The notes beneath the pieces were generated by a model. It saw only the letters and a list, made by a program, of their open reading frames with translations, searched no databases and was not told the origin of the DNA. A stretch of DNA of 64,000 nucleotides, taken from JBBQAA01 sp038276395 (lineage in GTDB: Bacteria; Actinomycetota; Thermoleophilia; Solirubrobacterales; Solirubrobacteraceae). The stretch lies in NCBI GenBank assembly GCA_038276395.1, contig JBBQAA010000044.1:1-64000 (forward strand), in the 5' to 3' direction. Below are positions 1-7,837 of this stretch, piece by piece. A program made the translations under genes and the position numbers. Numbering within the stretch: the first letter of the stretch is position 1; every line of letters begins with the position of its first letter.

Positions 1-850
1 GCACGCGGCGCTGCGGAACGCCGGGCAGTCGGGCATCGGCGCCATGGCCCTGTCCGCCGTGGACTCGGCGCTGCACGACCTGCGCGCGCGGCTGCTCGGG
101 ATCCCGCTGTTCCTCGCCCTCGGTGCCGTGCGCGACCACGTGCCCGTGTACGGCTCGGGCGGCTTCACCGCCTACGACGACGAGCGCCTGGCCGAGCAGC
201 TCTCGGGCTGGGTGGCGGAGGGCATCCCGCGGGTGAAGATGAAGCTCGGGCGCGACCCGGCGGCCGACCCGGAGCGCCTGCGCGTCGCGCGCGAGGCGAT
301 CGGGGAGGGCGTCCCGCTGATGGTCGACGCCAACGGCGCCTTTCATCCCGACCGCGCGCTCGAGCACGCCGAGCGCTACGCCGAGTTCGGCGTCGACTGG
401 TTCGAGGAGCCCGTCTCCTCCGACGACGTCGCGGGGCTCCGCCGCGTGCGCGACGGCGCCCCGGCGGGAATGGCGATCACCGCGGGGGAGTACGCCTGGA
501 GCCGCTTCGACGCCGCGCGCCTGCTCGACGCGGGCGCGGTCGATGTGCTGCAGGCCGATGTCACCCGCTGCGGCGGCCCGACCGAGCTCGCCCGCATCGA
601 CGCGCTCGCCCGGACGCACAACCGCCCGTTCTCCGCGCACTGCGCGCCCGCGCTGACCGCCCACGCGGGCTGCGCCATGGACAGCCTCGTCCACCTCGAG
701 TACTTCCACGACCACGTGCGCCTCGAGGGGATGCTCCTCGACGGCCGCCCGGAGCTCGCCGCCGGCGCGCTGTGGCCGGACCCGAGCCGGCCGGGCAACG
801 GCCTCGGGCTCCGCCGCGCCGACGCCGAGCGCTACCGCGTCTCGCCGTGA
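1..850 (+). CDS. Enolase-superfamily enzyme (mandelate racemase/muconate lactonizing type), 5' end outside the window
   Basis: The reading frame is open from base 2, so the first in-frame ATG at 44 is internal; 282 C-terminal residues are visible. They form most of the beta/alpha barrel of the MR/MLE family, which abstracts a proton alpha to a carboxylate using Mg2+. Visible marks are the KMKLG strand (base lysine of the KxK type), three successive acidic metal ligands in LMVDANGAF, WFEEPVS and ITAGEYAWS, then LQADVTRCGG, and a late HCAPALTAHAG segment. The substrate cannot be named from this. The stop overlaps the GTG of the next gene (GTGA at 847-850), so it is probably translationally coupled to the membrane genes that follow. 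Confidence 0.85.
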   Translation, partial: HAALRNAGQSGIGAMALSAVDSALHDLRARLLGIPLFLALGAVRDHVPVYGSGGFTAYDDERLAEQLSGWVAEGIPRVKMKLGRDPAADPERLRVAREAIGEGVPLMVDANGAFHPDRALEHAERYAEFGVDWFEEPVSSDDVAGLRRVRDGAPAGMAITAGEYAWSRFDAARLLDAGAVDVLQADVTRCGGPTELARIDALARTHNRPFSAHCAPALTAHAGCAMDSLVHLEYFHDHVRLEGMLLDGRPELAAGALWPDPSRPGNGLGLRRADAERYRVSP

Positions 851-1314
851 GCGCGAGCGAGCCGGGCGAGTTTCGCCACCACCTCAGGACCTCGGGCTCG
901 GAGAGCGCGGGGCCCTACGGGTACTCGCTCACCGTGTGGGGAACGGGCACCGTGGGGATCGACGAGCTGGGCAAGCCGGGGGTCGTCCAGGTGCTGCTGC
1001 TCGTCGCCGGCGCCGTCGCCGCCTTCGTGCTCGTCGAGGCGGCCGCCTACGGCACCCTCCGCCCGCACCGCGGGGAGCGGCCCGAGCCCCCGCGGGCGCT
1101 GTGGGGCAACGCCCACTGGCTCGCCGCCGGCGGGGCGATCGCGCTCGCGTGGGTCGTCGATCGCGTGCTCGGTACGGGCGTGGCCTGGCCGCTCGCCGGC
1201 TTCGCGGCGACGGCCGCGTTCCTGCTGCTCCAGCCCGTCGAGGCGCTGCTCGCCGAGCGCGCCGAGGGTCTCCAGGCTGACCGCTCGGGGGAGAGCCCGA
1301 GCCGAGCGGAGTAG
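847..1314 (+). CDS. Small membrane protein of unknown function, 155 aa
   Basis: I do not recognise this protein. It starts at a GTG overlapping the stop of the enolase-family gene. The first 40 residues are polar; then come three or four hydrophobic stretches (VVQVLLLVAGAVAAFVLV, the AAGGAIALAWVV region, and the LAGFAATAAFLLLQ region), ending in a charged tail. It looks like a small integral membrane protein. Thirteen bases separate it from another membrane gene and then an MMPL transporter, so a role connected with the membrane or with transport is possible but only inferred from position. Confidence 0.6.
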   Translation: MSASEPGEFRHHLRTSGSESAGPYGYSLTVWGTGTVGIDELGKPGVVQVLLLVAGAVAAFVLVEAAAYGTLRPHRGERPEPPRALWGNAHWLAAGGAIALAWVVDRVLGTGVAWPLAGFAATAAFLLLQPVEALLAERAEGLQADRSGESPSRAE

Positions 1315-1327
1315 GGACGCCGGCGAC

Positions 1328-1942
1328 GTGAGCTCGCTGCGCCTGCTGCTGCCCTCGGGGCGGGGACTGCTTCTGCTCGATCTCGTGCTGCTGGCCTGGG
1401 TCATCCTGTGGATCGCGCTCGGCCTCGCCATCGAACGCGAGGTGCGCGGGCTGCGCCAGGTCTCGGGGACGGTCTATCGCGTCGGGCTCGCCGTGGAGGA
1501 CACCGGGTCGGTGCTCTCCGCCCTGTCCTCGCTGCCGCTCGTCGGCAGCCGGGTCACGCGCGCCGCCCAGCGCGTCGAGGCCGCGGGCCGGAGCGCCGTG
1601 AGCTCGAGCCGGGCGAGCCGCCGCAGCGCCGGGCGCCTCTCCTGGCTCCTCGCCCTGGCCATCGCCGTCATCCCCTCCGTCCCCATCCTCGGCCTCTACG
1701 CCCCCCTGCGGCTGGCGACGATACGCGAGCGCCGGAGCCTGCGCGGGCTGCTCGCGCGGCCGATGGATCCGGTCGAGCTCGACCGCGCGCTCGCCCATCG
1801 CGCCCTGCACACGCTGCCCTACCGCAGGGTCCTGGCCGTCAGCGCCGACCCGTGGGCCGACGTCGTCGCGGGGCGCTACGCGGACCTCGCCGCGGCGGAG
1901 CTCGCGCGCGCGGGGCTCACGCGGCCCTCCCGGCCGGCGTGA
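1328..1942 (+). CDS. Membrane protein with two terminal-flanking TM helices, 204 aa
   Basis: GTG start at 1328. An N-terminal helix (about residues 12-38) and a second one near residues 105-130 (SWLLALAIAVIPSVPILGLY) flank a segment rich in Ser/Arg that could lie on either side of the membrane. The C-terminal 70 residues are soluble (PMDPVELDRALAHRAL and following). No enzymatic motif is visible. Its stop TGA overlaps the GTG of the MMPL transporter (GTGA at 1939-1942), so the two are likely translationally coupled. Function unknown; accessory to the transporter is a guess. Confidence 0.65.
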   Translation: MSSLRLLLPSGRGLLLLDLVLLAWVILWIALGLAIEREVRGLRQVSGTVYRVGLAVEDTGSVLSALSSLPLVGSRVTRAAQRVEAAGRSAVSSSRASRRSAGRLSWLLALAIAVIPSVPILGLYAPLRLATIRERRSLRGLLARPMDPVELDRALAHRALHTLPYRRVLAVSADPWADVVAGRYADLAAAELARAGLTRPSRPA

Positions 1943-4164
1943 GCGGCCCGCACGGCTCCCGGCGGGCGCGCGCGATCGTCCGCGGGCGCTGGCCGATCGT
2001 GCTCGGCTGGCTCGCCGTCGCGGTGACGGTCGCGCTCACGCTGCCCTCGATCGAGGAGGCGGGATCGGGCGCGCTCGGCTCGCTCGTGGACCCCCACGCC
2101 GACGCCATCAAGGCCGAGCTCGCCTCGAAGACCGAGTTCGGCTTCCCGCTCCTCGCGCGCACGCTCGTCGTCGAGCGCGATCCGCACGGGCTCTCGGCCC
2201 GGCGCCAGGCGGCCAGCGTGCGCCGCGCGTTCGCGGCGACCCGCCACCAGCTGCCAGGCGTGCAGCCCGTCGCCGCCGCCCTGCCCATGAGCAACGTCCT
2301 CGGCCGCCCGCCGTTCTCCCGCGAGCGCTCGACAACGGCGCTGACCTACCTGTTCTTCCGGCCCGACGTCGGCGCGCGGCGCCGCCTGGACGCCGGGGAG
2401 CGCTACATATCGCGCTACGTGCGCCCGCCGCGCGGCGTGTTCGCCGGGGTCACGGGGCAGGCGCCGGCCCGGGCCGAGCAGTCGCAGATCGTCCGCGACC
2501 ATCTCCCGCTCGTCGAGCTCCTGACCTTCCTGCTCGTGGCCGGCGCCGTCGGCCTGCGCTTCCGCTCCTTCGGCGCCCCGGCGGTGACCATCGCCGCCGT
2601 TGCCGTGGCCTACGTGGTGACGGTCCACGTCGTGGCGGCGATCGGCAAGGCGGTGGGGGTCTCCGTCCCCCAGGAGGTCCAGCCGGTCATCGTCGTGCTC
2701 CTGTTCGGTGTCGTCACCGACTACGCGGTGTTCTTCCTCTCGCGCTTCCGCGCCCTCCTGGGCGAGGGGATCGAGCGCCGCGAGGCCGCCGCGCGGGCCT
2801 CCGCGGAGCTGACGCCGATCGTGTTCACCGCCGGGGTCACGGTGGCGGCGGCGACGAGCACGCTGCTCGTCGCCGAGCTCGACTTCTTCCGTACCTTCGG
2901 CCCGGGGCTCGCGCTCGCGGTGCTCATCGGGATGATCGTCGCGCTCACGCTCGTACCCGCGCTGCTGGCACTGCTCGGCGCCGCCGTCTTCTGGCCCCGG
3001 CGCCCGGGCCGCGAGCTCGCCCCGAGCCAGGCGCGGGAGGAGACGGAGTCGGTGGTGCACGACCGCCCGCAGCGCACCCGCGCCGTGCGCTTCGCCTGCG
3101 GCCGCCCGCGGCCCGCCGTGCTCGGCTGCCTGGCCCTCCTCCTGGCCGCCGCCACCGGCGTCTTCCGGCTCGCGCTGAGCGACCCCGTGATCCGCGGCCT
3201 GCCGGCCGGCAACCCGGTCCGCCAGGCCTACTTCCAGGCCGCGCGCGGCTTCGCACCGGGCGCGCTCTCCCCCACCGTGCTCGTCGTCTCGGCGCCCGGG
3301 GTCACCGCCCACCGGGCGGCGCTGGCGCGGCTCCAGCGCGCGCTCGGGCGTCGGAGCGGGATCGCGCTCGCGCTCGGGCCCGCGCAGCAGCCGGTGCGCG
3401 GCGTGCGCCTCGGGGCCACGCTCTCGCGCACCGGCGACGCCGCGCGCTACTTCCTCGTCCTGCGCGCCGACCCGCTGGGGGCGCGGGCGATCGGGATCGT
3501 GCGCCGGCTCCAGCGCGCGCTGCCGGGGATGCTGCGCCGCGCCGGGCTCCCCGCGGACGTCCAGACCGGCCTGGCCGGGGACACCGCGCTCTCCGCCGAG
3601 ACGATCGACAAGACCAACGGCGACCTCGGGCGGATCGCGCCGATCGCGCTCCTCGTCATCTTCCTCATCCTCGCCATCTACCTCCGCGCCCTGTTCGCGC
3701 CCGTCTACCTCGTGCTCGTCAGCGTGCTCGCCTTCACGTCCGGGCTCGGCGTGGCCACCTACCTCTTCCAGGACGTCCTCGGCTACGACGGCGTCACCTA
3801 CTACGTCCCGTTCGTCGTCGCCGTCCTGCTCGTCTCCCTCGGCTCGGACTACAATGTCTTCCTCGTCGGGCGCGTATGGGCGGCGGCGCGGCGACGGCCG
3901 CTCGCGGAGGCGATCCCCGACGCCGCCTCGCGCGCCTCCTCGGCCATCACGCTCGCGGGGCTCGTGCTGGCGGGCTCCTTCGCTCTGCTCGCGGTGGTGC
4001 CCGATCGCGCCTTCGGGGAGATCGCGGTGACGATGGCCGTCGGCCTCCTGCTCGACGCGTTCGTCGTCCGCACCGTGCTCGTGCCGGCGATCATGACCCT
4101 CGCGGGCCCGCGCAGCGGCTGGCCGGGGAGCCGGCTCGCACGGGACCCGGCGCCGGCGGCGTAG
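1939..4164 (+). CDS. MMPL/RND-family transporter, 741 aa
   Basis: Proton-driven export protein of the MMPL branch of the RND superfamily, which in actinobacteria moves lipids or other hydrophobic molecules. I chose the GTG at 1939 because it overlaps the previous stop and directly precedes RGRWPIVLGWLAVAVTVAL, a typical first helix. The layout is the usual duplicated one: TM1, a soluble loop (residues about 30-185), five or six helices (VIVVLLFGVVTDYAVFFLSR carries the conserved acidic residue of TM4), a charged linker, a second TM1, a second loop and a second helix bundle with VSLGSDYNVFLVGR. At about 740 residues it is full length. The 3' end runs 74 bp into the convergent Crp-type regulator gene. 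Confidence 0.9.
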   Translation: MSGPHGSRRARAIVRGRWPIVLGWLAVAVTVALTLPSIEEAGSGALGSLVDPHADAIKAELASKTEFGFPLLARTLVVERDPHGLSARRQAASVRRAFAATRHQLPGVQPVAAALPMSNVLGRPPFSRERSTTALTYLFFRPDVGARRRLDAGERYISRYVRPPRGVFAGVTGQAPARAEQSQIVRDHLPLVELLTFLLVAGAVGLRFRSFGAPAVTIAAVAVAYVVTVHVVAAIGKAVGVSVPQEVQPVIVVLLFGVVTDYAVFFLSRFRALLGEGIERREAAARASAELTPIVFTAGVTVAAATSTLLVAELDFFRTFGPGLALAVLIGMIVALTLVPALLALLGAAVFWPRRPGRELAPSQAREETESVVHDRPQRTRAVRFACGRPRPAVLGCLALLLAAATGVFRLALSDPVIRGLPAGNPVRQAYFQAARGFAPGALSPTVLVVSAPGVTAHRAALARLQRALGRRSGIALALGPAQQPVRGVRLGATLSRTGDAARYFLVLRADPLGARAIGIVRRLQRALPGMLRRAGLPADVQTGLAGDTALSAETIDKTNGDLGRIAPIALLVIFLILAIYLRALFAPVYLVLVSVLAFTSGLGVATYLFQDVLGYDGVTYYVPFVVAVLLVSLGSDYNVFLVGRVWAAARRRPLAEAIPDAASRASSAITLAGLVLAGSFALLAVVPDRAFGEIAVTMAVGLLLDAFVVRTVLVPAIMTLAGPRSGWPGSRLARDPAPAA

Positions 4165-4939
4165 GGGCGACCCTAGGGCGCGGCCGGCCGTTGCCCTCCG
4201 CGCCGGTGGCGGCGAGGGCGCCCATCTCCGTCAGCTCGGTGGGCGGGCCGCCGGTCAGGAGCCAGGTCTCGTCCTCCCGGAGCACGAGCCCCCGCTCGGA
4301 GAGCCGGGAGAGCGCGGTGGTCACCGACGGGCGCCGCGCGGCGACGAGCTCGGCGAGCGTCGAGTGCGGCAGGCGCAGGTGCAGGCGGATGCCGTCCGGG
4401 CCCACCCGCCCCCAGCGGCCCGCGAGCTGCCAGAGGAGCATGTGGAGCCGGATCTCGAGCCGCGGCTGGTGGATGATCGAGATGAGGATCGCCAGATGCC
4501 GTGAGCGCTTCAGCGCGCGCTCGACGATCCGTCCCGTGACCTCCGGGTAGTGGGCCAGGCGGACGAGCAGCGGCACGTCCAGCACCGCCAGGCGGCAATC
4601 GCTGAGCACCCGCCACGCCGCCTCGGGGGCGAGCGTGGGCTCGTCGTCCTCGCCCTGCCACGGCCGCAGGAGGTCGCCGCTGCCGAGCAGCTCCGCCCCG
4701 TAGCGGCCCCCGAGGCCCACCCGGCGCAGCAGCAGGCCGTCGAGCACGAGGAATCCCGCCCCCCGCTCGTGCGGCGGCCGCGGCAGGAGCCGGCCGTCGG
4801 CCAAGCGCTTCGCGTCCTGGGCGCCGAGGCGCATGACGCGGACCGGCAGCGCCTGCTCCGCGACGGCGAGGCGGGCGGGATCGAGGTCCCGGCCGAGGTC
4901 CGGATCCTCGCTCAGCAGCTGGCCGGTCTCCCCCCGCAT
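4091..4939 (-). CDS. Crp/Fnr-family transcriptional regulator, 282 aa
   Basis: The N-terminal part (residues about 20-130) has a cyclic-nucleotide-binding-like barrel (GFLVLDGLLLRRV, GAELLGSGDLLRPW). A long dimerisation helix follows, then a C-terminal winged helix with HSTLAELVAARRPSVTTALS as the recognition-helix region (residues about 200-235). The canonical cAMP-binding RxS phosphate cassette is not obvious, so the ligand is unknown. The last 45 residues are Pro/Gly-rich and overlap the end of the convergent MMPL gene, so this tail may be recent or unstructured. A 31-bp palindrome lies just upstream. Confidence 0.82.
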   Translation of the reverse strand: MRGETGQLLSEDPDLGRDLDPARLAVAEQALPVRVMRLGAQDAKRLADGRLLPRPPHERGAGFLVLDGLLLRRVGLGGRYGAELLGSGDLLRPWQGEDDEPTLAPEAAWRVLSDCRLAVLDVPLLVRLAHYPEVTGRIVERALKRSRHLAILISIIHQPRLEIRLHMLLWQLAGRWGRVGPDGIRLHLRLPHSTLAELVAARRPSVTTALSRLSERGLVLREDETWLLTGGPPTELTEMGALAATGAEGNGRPRPRVAPTPPAPGPVRAGSPASRCAGPRGS

Positions 4940-4960
4940 GGTCGGGAGGCTATACCGCGC

Positions 4961-4991
4961 AACCTGAGAGGGGTCAGACCCCTCTCAGGTT
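4961..4991. repeat. Perfect 31-bp palindrome (15-bp arms, 1-base centre)
   Basis: AACCTGAGAGGGGTC, a single A, then its exact reverse complement. It sits between the start of the Crp-type regulator (4939) and the stop of the ferritin-like gene (5007), both on the minus strand. There it could act as a terminator for the ferritin-like gene, although no U-tract follows. A perfect arm with almost no loop is more like a REP/RAYT-type repeat or a dimeric protein-binding site than a classical terminator. I see no second copy in this window. Confidence 0.85.
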
Positions 4992-5006
4992 CGCGGGACG
5001 GTTCTC

Positions 5007-5678
5007 CTACCCCCTGATGAAGTGGAGGCTCTTCACGTCGGAGAGGACGCGGTGCATCGACTTCGGCTTGTCGAAGGCGCCGTTCGGCGTGATGCCGAGC
5101 GGGCCGCCGACGCGGCCGCGAATGAGCCCGAACGCGGAAGCGTGGCGGGCCTCGATCGTGAGGATCGAGATCGCGGCCTTGAGGTAGTCCTCATTCTTGA
5201 TCCGCGGGCCCTGGCCCGAGTAGGCGGCGACGCCCTCGTTCTCGAGCACGAAGGCCGTGTTCAGGAACTTCAGCCGGTTGTAGGTCGTGCCGCGGAAGTT
5301 GAACCGCGGCTTCTTGACGGCCTTGCTGCCGAGCGCCTTGCGCAGGAACTTGACGTGGGCGTCCTCGTGGCGCCGGACGACGTTGGCGAGGTTGTAGCTC
5401 CGGCCGTGAAGTCCGGCGTGCCTGACGCCCTCGTTGTAGAACGCGGCCTCGAGGTACTCGAGCGTGAGCGCGAAGTTGAGGATGTCGACGTCGCTCGAGC
5501 CCGTCGCCGAGGCGAGTCCGGGCAGGGCCATGCCGCCGGCGACGATCGTGCCGCCGAAGACCCCGGCCTTACGCAGGAAGGCGGAACGCGTGTCGCTGTC
5601 GACTCGCTCGGCCGCCTCGCGGATCGCACCGTCAACGTCGAGCTGGTCGAGCGTCAGACCTTCAGAGATGCTGGACAT
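5007..5678 (-). CDS. Secreted ferritin-like domain protein (Ferritin_2 type), 223 aa
   Basis: The N-terminal segment (FLRKAGVFGGTIVAGGMALP, residues about 34-55) resembles a Tat or Sec signal anchor placed after a polar leader, a common arrangement in this family. The mature part is a four-helix ferritin-like bundle: DILNFALTLEYLEAAFYNEG and HEDAHVKFL supply Glu and His of the ExxH type, and NEGVAAYSG and LTIEARHASAF supply the second pair. Family members are exported ferritin-like proteins of mostly unknown function. The start is supported by an AGAGGAGA ribosome-binding site immediately upstream on the minus strand. It stands alone, followed by the 31-bp palindrome. Confidence 0.85.
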   Translation of the reverse strand: MSSISEGLTLDQLDVDGAIREAAERVDSDTRSAFLRKAGVFGGTIVAGGMALPGLASATGSSDVDILNFALTLEYLEAAFYNEGVRHAGLHGRSYNLANVVRRHEDAHVKFLRKALGSKAVKKPRFNFRGTTYNRLKFLNTAFVLENEGVAAYSGQGPRIKNEDYLKAAISILTIEARHASAFGLIRGRVGGPLGITPNGAFDKPKSMHRVLSDVKSLHFIRG

Positions 5679-5883
5679 GAAGTCTCCTCTTGCTCCGGCC
5701 GGAGACGCGACGACGCCGCGCCCGGGCCGGGTTGTGTCGGTCTAAAGAACTTGCGCTAGAACCCTCCGGCCGGATCAACCGCCAACGCGCCAGGAGGACA
5801 GCGGCGGAGCGGACGCGCCAAGTGTCCTCGTTGGCCCCGCCGGGCCCCAGGCGGCTGGGACACTCGATAGCGTCGCCGGACGG
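5679..5883. promoter_or_regulatory. Divergent intergenic region between the ferritin-like and PhzF-like genes
   Basis: 205 bp separating two divergent genes, so it should hold both promoters. Two copies of a CTCCGGCCGG core are present (around 5694 and 5763); the first is part of the palindrome CTCCGGCCGGAG. On the minus strand a GTTCT direct repeat is spaced 12 bp apart around 5740-5756. I could not identify a convincing -35/-10 pair on either strand. Confidence 0.4.
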
Positions 5884-6714
5884 ATGCGCACTCGGCCCTT
5901 CGCCCAGGTCGACGTCTTCGGCGCCACGCCGCACGCGGGTAACCCCGTGGCGGTCGTGCTCGACGGGGAGGGCCTCGACACGGAGACCATGCGGCGCTTC
6001 GCTCGCTGGACGAACCTCTCCGAGACGACCTTCGTGCTGCCCGCGGAGGCGCCGGGAGCGAGCTACCGGGTCCGGATCTTCACCCCGACGACCGAGCTGC
6101 CCTTCGCCGGACATCCGACGCTCGGCACGTGCCACGCGTGGCGCGAGGCGGCAGGGGGCGCCGCCGGTCCGGGCCCCTACATCCAGGAGTGCGGCGCCGG
6201 CCTCGTCCGGATCCGCCCCACCCCGGCCGGGCTCGCCTTCGCCGCCCCGCCGCTCCTCCGGTCCGGAGAGGTCGCCGCGGATCTGCTTGCGGACATCGCC
6301 CGCGCGCTCGGCCTCTCCCCCGGCGAGATCCTCGACGCCCAGTGGGTCGACAACGGCCCCGGCTGGGTCGCCGTGCTCCTCGAGGACCCCGCGCGGGTGC
6401 TTGCCCTCCGCCCCGCCGATCTCGACCTCGACCTCGGCGTCGCCGCACTGCATCCTCCGGGCGAGGAGGTGGCGCTCGAGGTGCGGGCCTTCCCCAAGGA
6501 CGGCACGCTCGTCGAGGACCCGGTCACCGGCAGCCTGAACGCCTCCCTGGCCGAGTGGCTCCTGCGCACGCGGCGCCTCGCGGCCCCCTACGTCGCCCGC
6601 CAGGGCACGGCGCTCGGCCGCGCGGGACGGGTCCACGTCGATCGCGACCCGGACGGGACGGTCTGGGTCGCGGGCGCGACCCGCACCCTCCTCGAGGGCG
6701 ACGCGCTCCTCTGA
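5884..6714 (+). CDS. PhzF-family isomerase/epimerase-like protein, 276 aa
   Basis: PhzF-like proteins share a diaminopimelate epimerase fold of two similar halves. The N-terminus is typical (FAQVDVFGATPHAGNPVAVV), NLSETTFVLP carries the catalytic Glu of the family, and the DPVTGSLNASLAEWLL segment (about residues 212-227) is the C-half signature with the glycine loop. The length is normal. The real substrate in most genomes is unknown, and nothing nearby suggests phenazine synthesis, so the name indicates only fold and family. It is monocistronic between a divergent gene and the respiratory operon. Confidence 0.88.
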   Translation: MRTRPFAQVDVFGATPHAGNPVAVVLDGEGLDTETMRRFARWTNLSETTFVLPAEAPGASYRVRIFTPTTELPFAGHPTLGTCHAWREAAGGAAGPGPYIQECGAGLVRIRPTPAGLAFAAPPLLRSGEVAADLLADIARALGLSPGEILDAQWVDNGPGWVAVLLEDPARVLALRPADLDLDLGVAALHPPGEEVALEVRAFPKDGTLVEDPVTGSLNASLAEWLLRTRRLAAPYVARQGTALGRAGRVHVDRDPDGTVWVAGATRTLLEGDALL

Positions 6715-6787
6715 GCGCCGGGCCGCAGTCAGGGCGCTGACCCGGCGGACCGCCGCGCCGCGCGCTCGGGTAGCTTGCGGCCTGACC

Positions 6788-7837
6788 GTGCCCGAGCTCC
6801 GGCGATCTGCGCGAGGCCCGACCCGAGCGGCGTATCCCCACGCCCGGCGGCTCGCCGTCCCCCTCACCGCGCTGGCGCTCCTCGCCGGAGGCTGCGGCAA
6901 CTCGCCCTCCACGCTGCGCCCCCACTCCCGTCCCGCCCGGGAGATCGCCGACCTGTGGTGGTGGATGCTCGCCGCGGCGGCGGTCGTGTTCCTCGGCGCG
7001 ATCGTCATGCTCGCGCTCTCGTGGTGGCGCCGCGGGCGCCCGGGCCTGCCGGTGTTCGGCGACCGCGACGACATCGCCCGCCGCCTCGTCGTGCTCTTCG
7101 GCGTGCTCGTCCCGCTCGTCGTGCTGATCGCCCTCTTCGTCGTCGCCGACGCGCTCGTGGTCAAGGACACCGGCGCGCCGGCGCGCGGCTCCACGGCGAT
7201 GACGATCGAGGTGACCGGCCGCCAGTGGTTCTGGACCGTCCGCTACCCCGGCACCCGCGCCATCACCGCCAACGAGATCCACATCCCGGCGAACACGCGC
7301 ATCAACATCGTCGCCCGGACCGCCGACGTCATCCACTCCTTCTGGGTTCCGCAGCTCAACCGCAAGATCGACATGATCCCCGGCCTGTCCAACCGAGTGC
7401 TGCTCTACGCCAACCAGATCGGGCGCTACCGCGGCCAGTGCTCTGAGTTCTGCGGGCTCGAGCACGCGAACATGGCCTTCGACGTCGACGCGGAGACGCC
7501 CGCCGCCTTCCGCGCCTGGCTGCACCGCGAGGCCGCACCCGCCACCCCGCCCGCGACCCCGGCGCAGAAGGCGGGCGCGGACGTCTTCATGAACGATCAG
7601 TGCGCGAGCTGCCACACGATCCGCGGCACCTCTGCGCGCGGGCTCGTCGGCCCCGACCTGACGCACCTGGGCAGCCGGCGGACCCTGGCCGCGCTGACGA
7701 TCCCCAACCGCCTGAGCGAGCTGCGCGAGTGGATCAGGGATCCGCAGCACGTGAAGCCGGGGAACAAGATGCCGGGGCTGAACCTCGCACCCCGCGACCT
7801 CGACGCGGTCGCCCGCTACCTCGAGGGGCTGAAGTAG
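6788..7837 (+). CDS. ctaC: Cytochrome c oxidase subunit II with fused cytochrome c (caa3 type), 349 aa
   Basis: Electron-entry subunit of a caa3 oxidase. A lipobox-like LLAGGC lies near residue 36, followed by two TM helices (residues about 57-80 and 97-122). The CuA centre is complete: His183, Cys218, Cys222, His226 and Met229 in CSEFCGLEHANM. A C-terminal cytochrome c domain begins near residue 260 with the CASCH haem site at 272-276 and the axial Met near 328 (NKMPGL). GTG start; it is the first gene of a seven-gene + strand respiratory run, and its stop abuts the GTG of ctaD. Confidence 0.96.
   Translation: MPELRRSARGPTRAAYPHARRLAVPLTALALLAGGCGNSPSTLRPHSRPAREIADLWWWMLAAAAVVFLGAIVMLALSWWRRGRPGLPVFGDRDDIARRLVVLFGVLVPLVVLIALFVVADALVVKDTGAPARGSTAMTIEVTGRQWFWTVRYPGTRAITANEIHIPANTRINIVARTADVIHSFWVPQLNRKIDMIPGLSNRVLLYANQIGRYRGQCSEFCGLEHANMAFDVDAETPAAFRAWLHREAAPATPPATPAQKAGADVFMNDQCASCHTIRGTSARGLVGPDLTHLGSRRTLAALTIPNRLSELREWIRDPQHVKPGNKMPGLNLAPRDLDAVARYLEGLK

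Noticed and set aside
44..850. Start of the enolase-family gene at the ATG at 44
   Set aside because: The frame is open to the window edge and the residues before this Met continue the family's conserved sequence, so the true start is outside the window.
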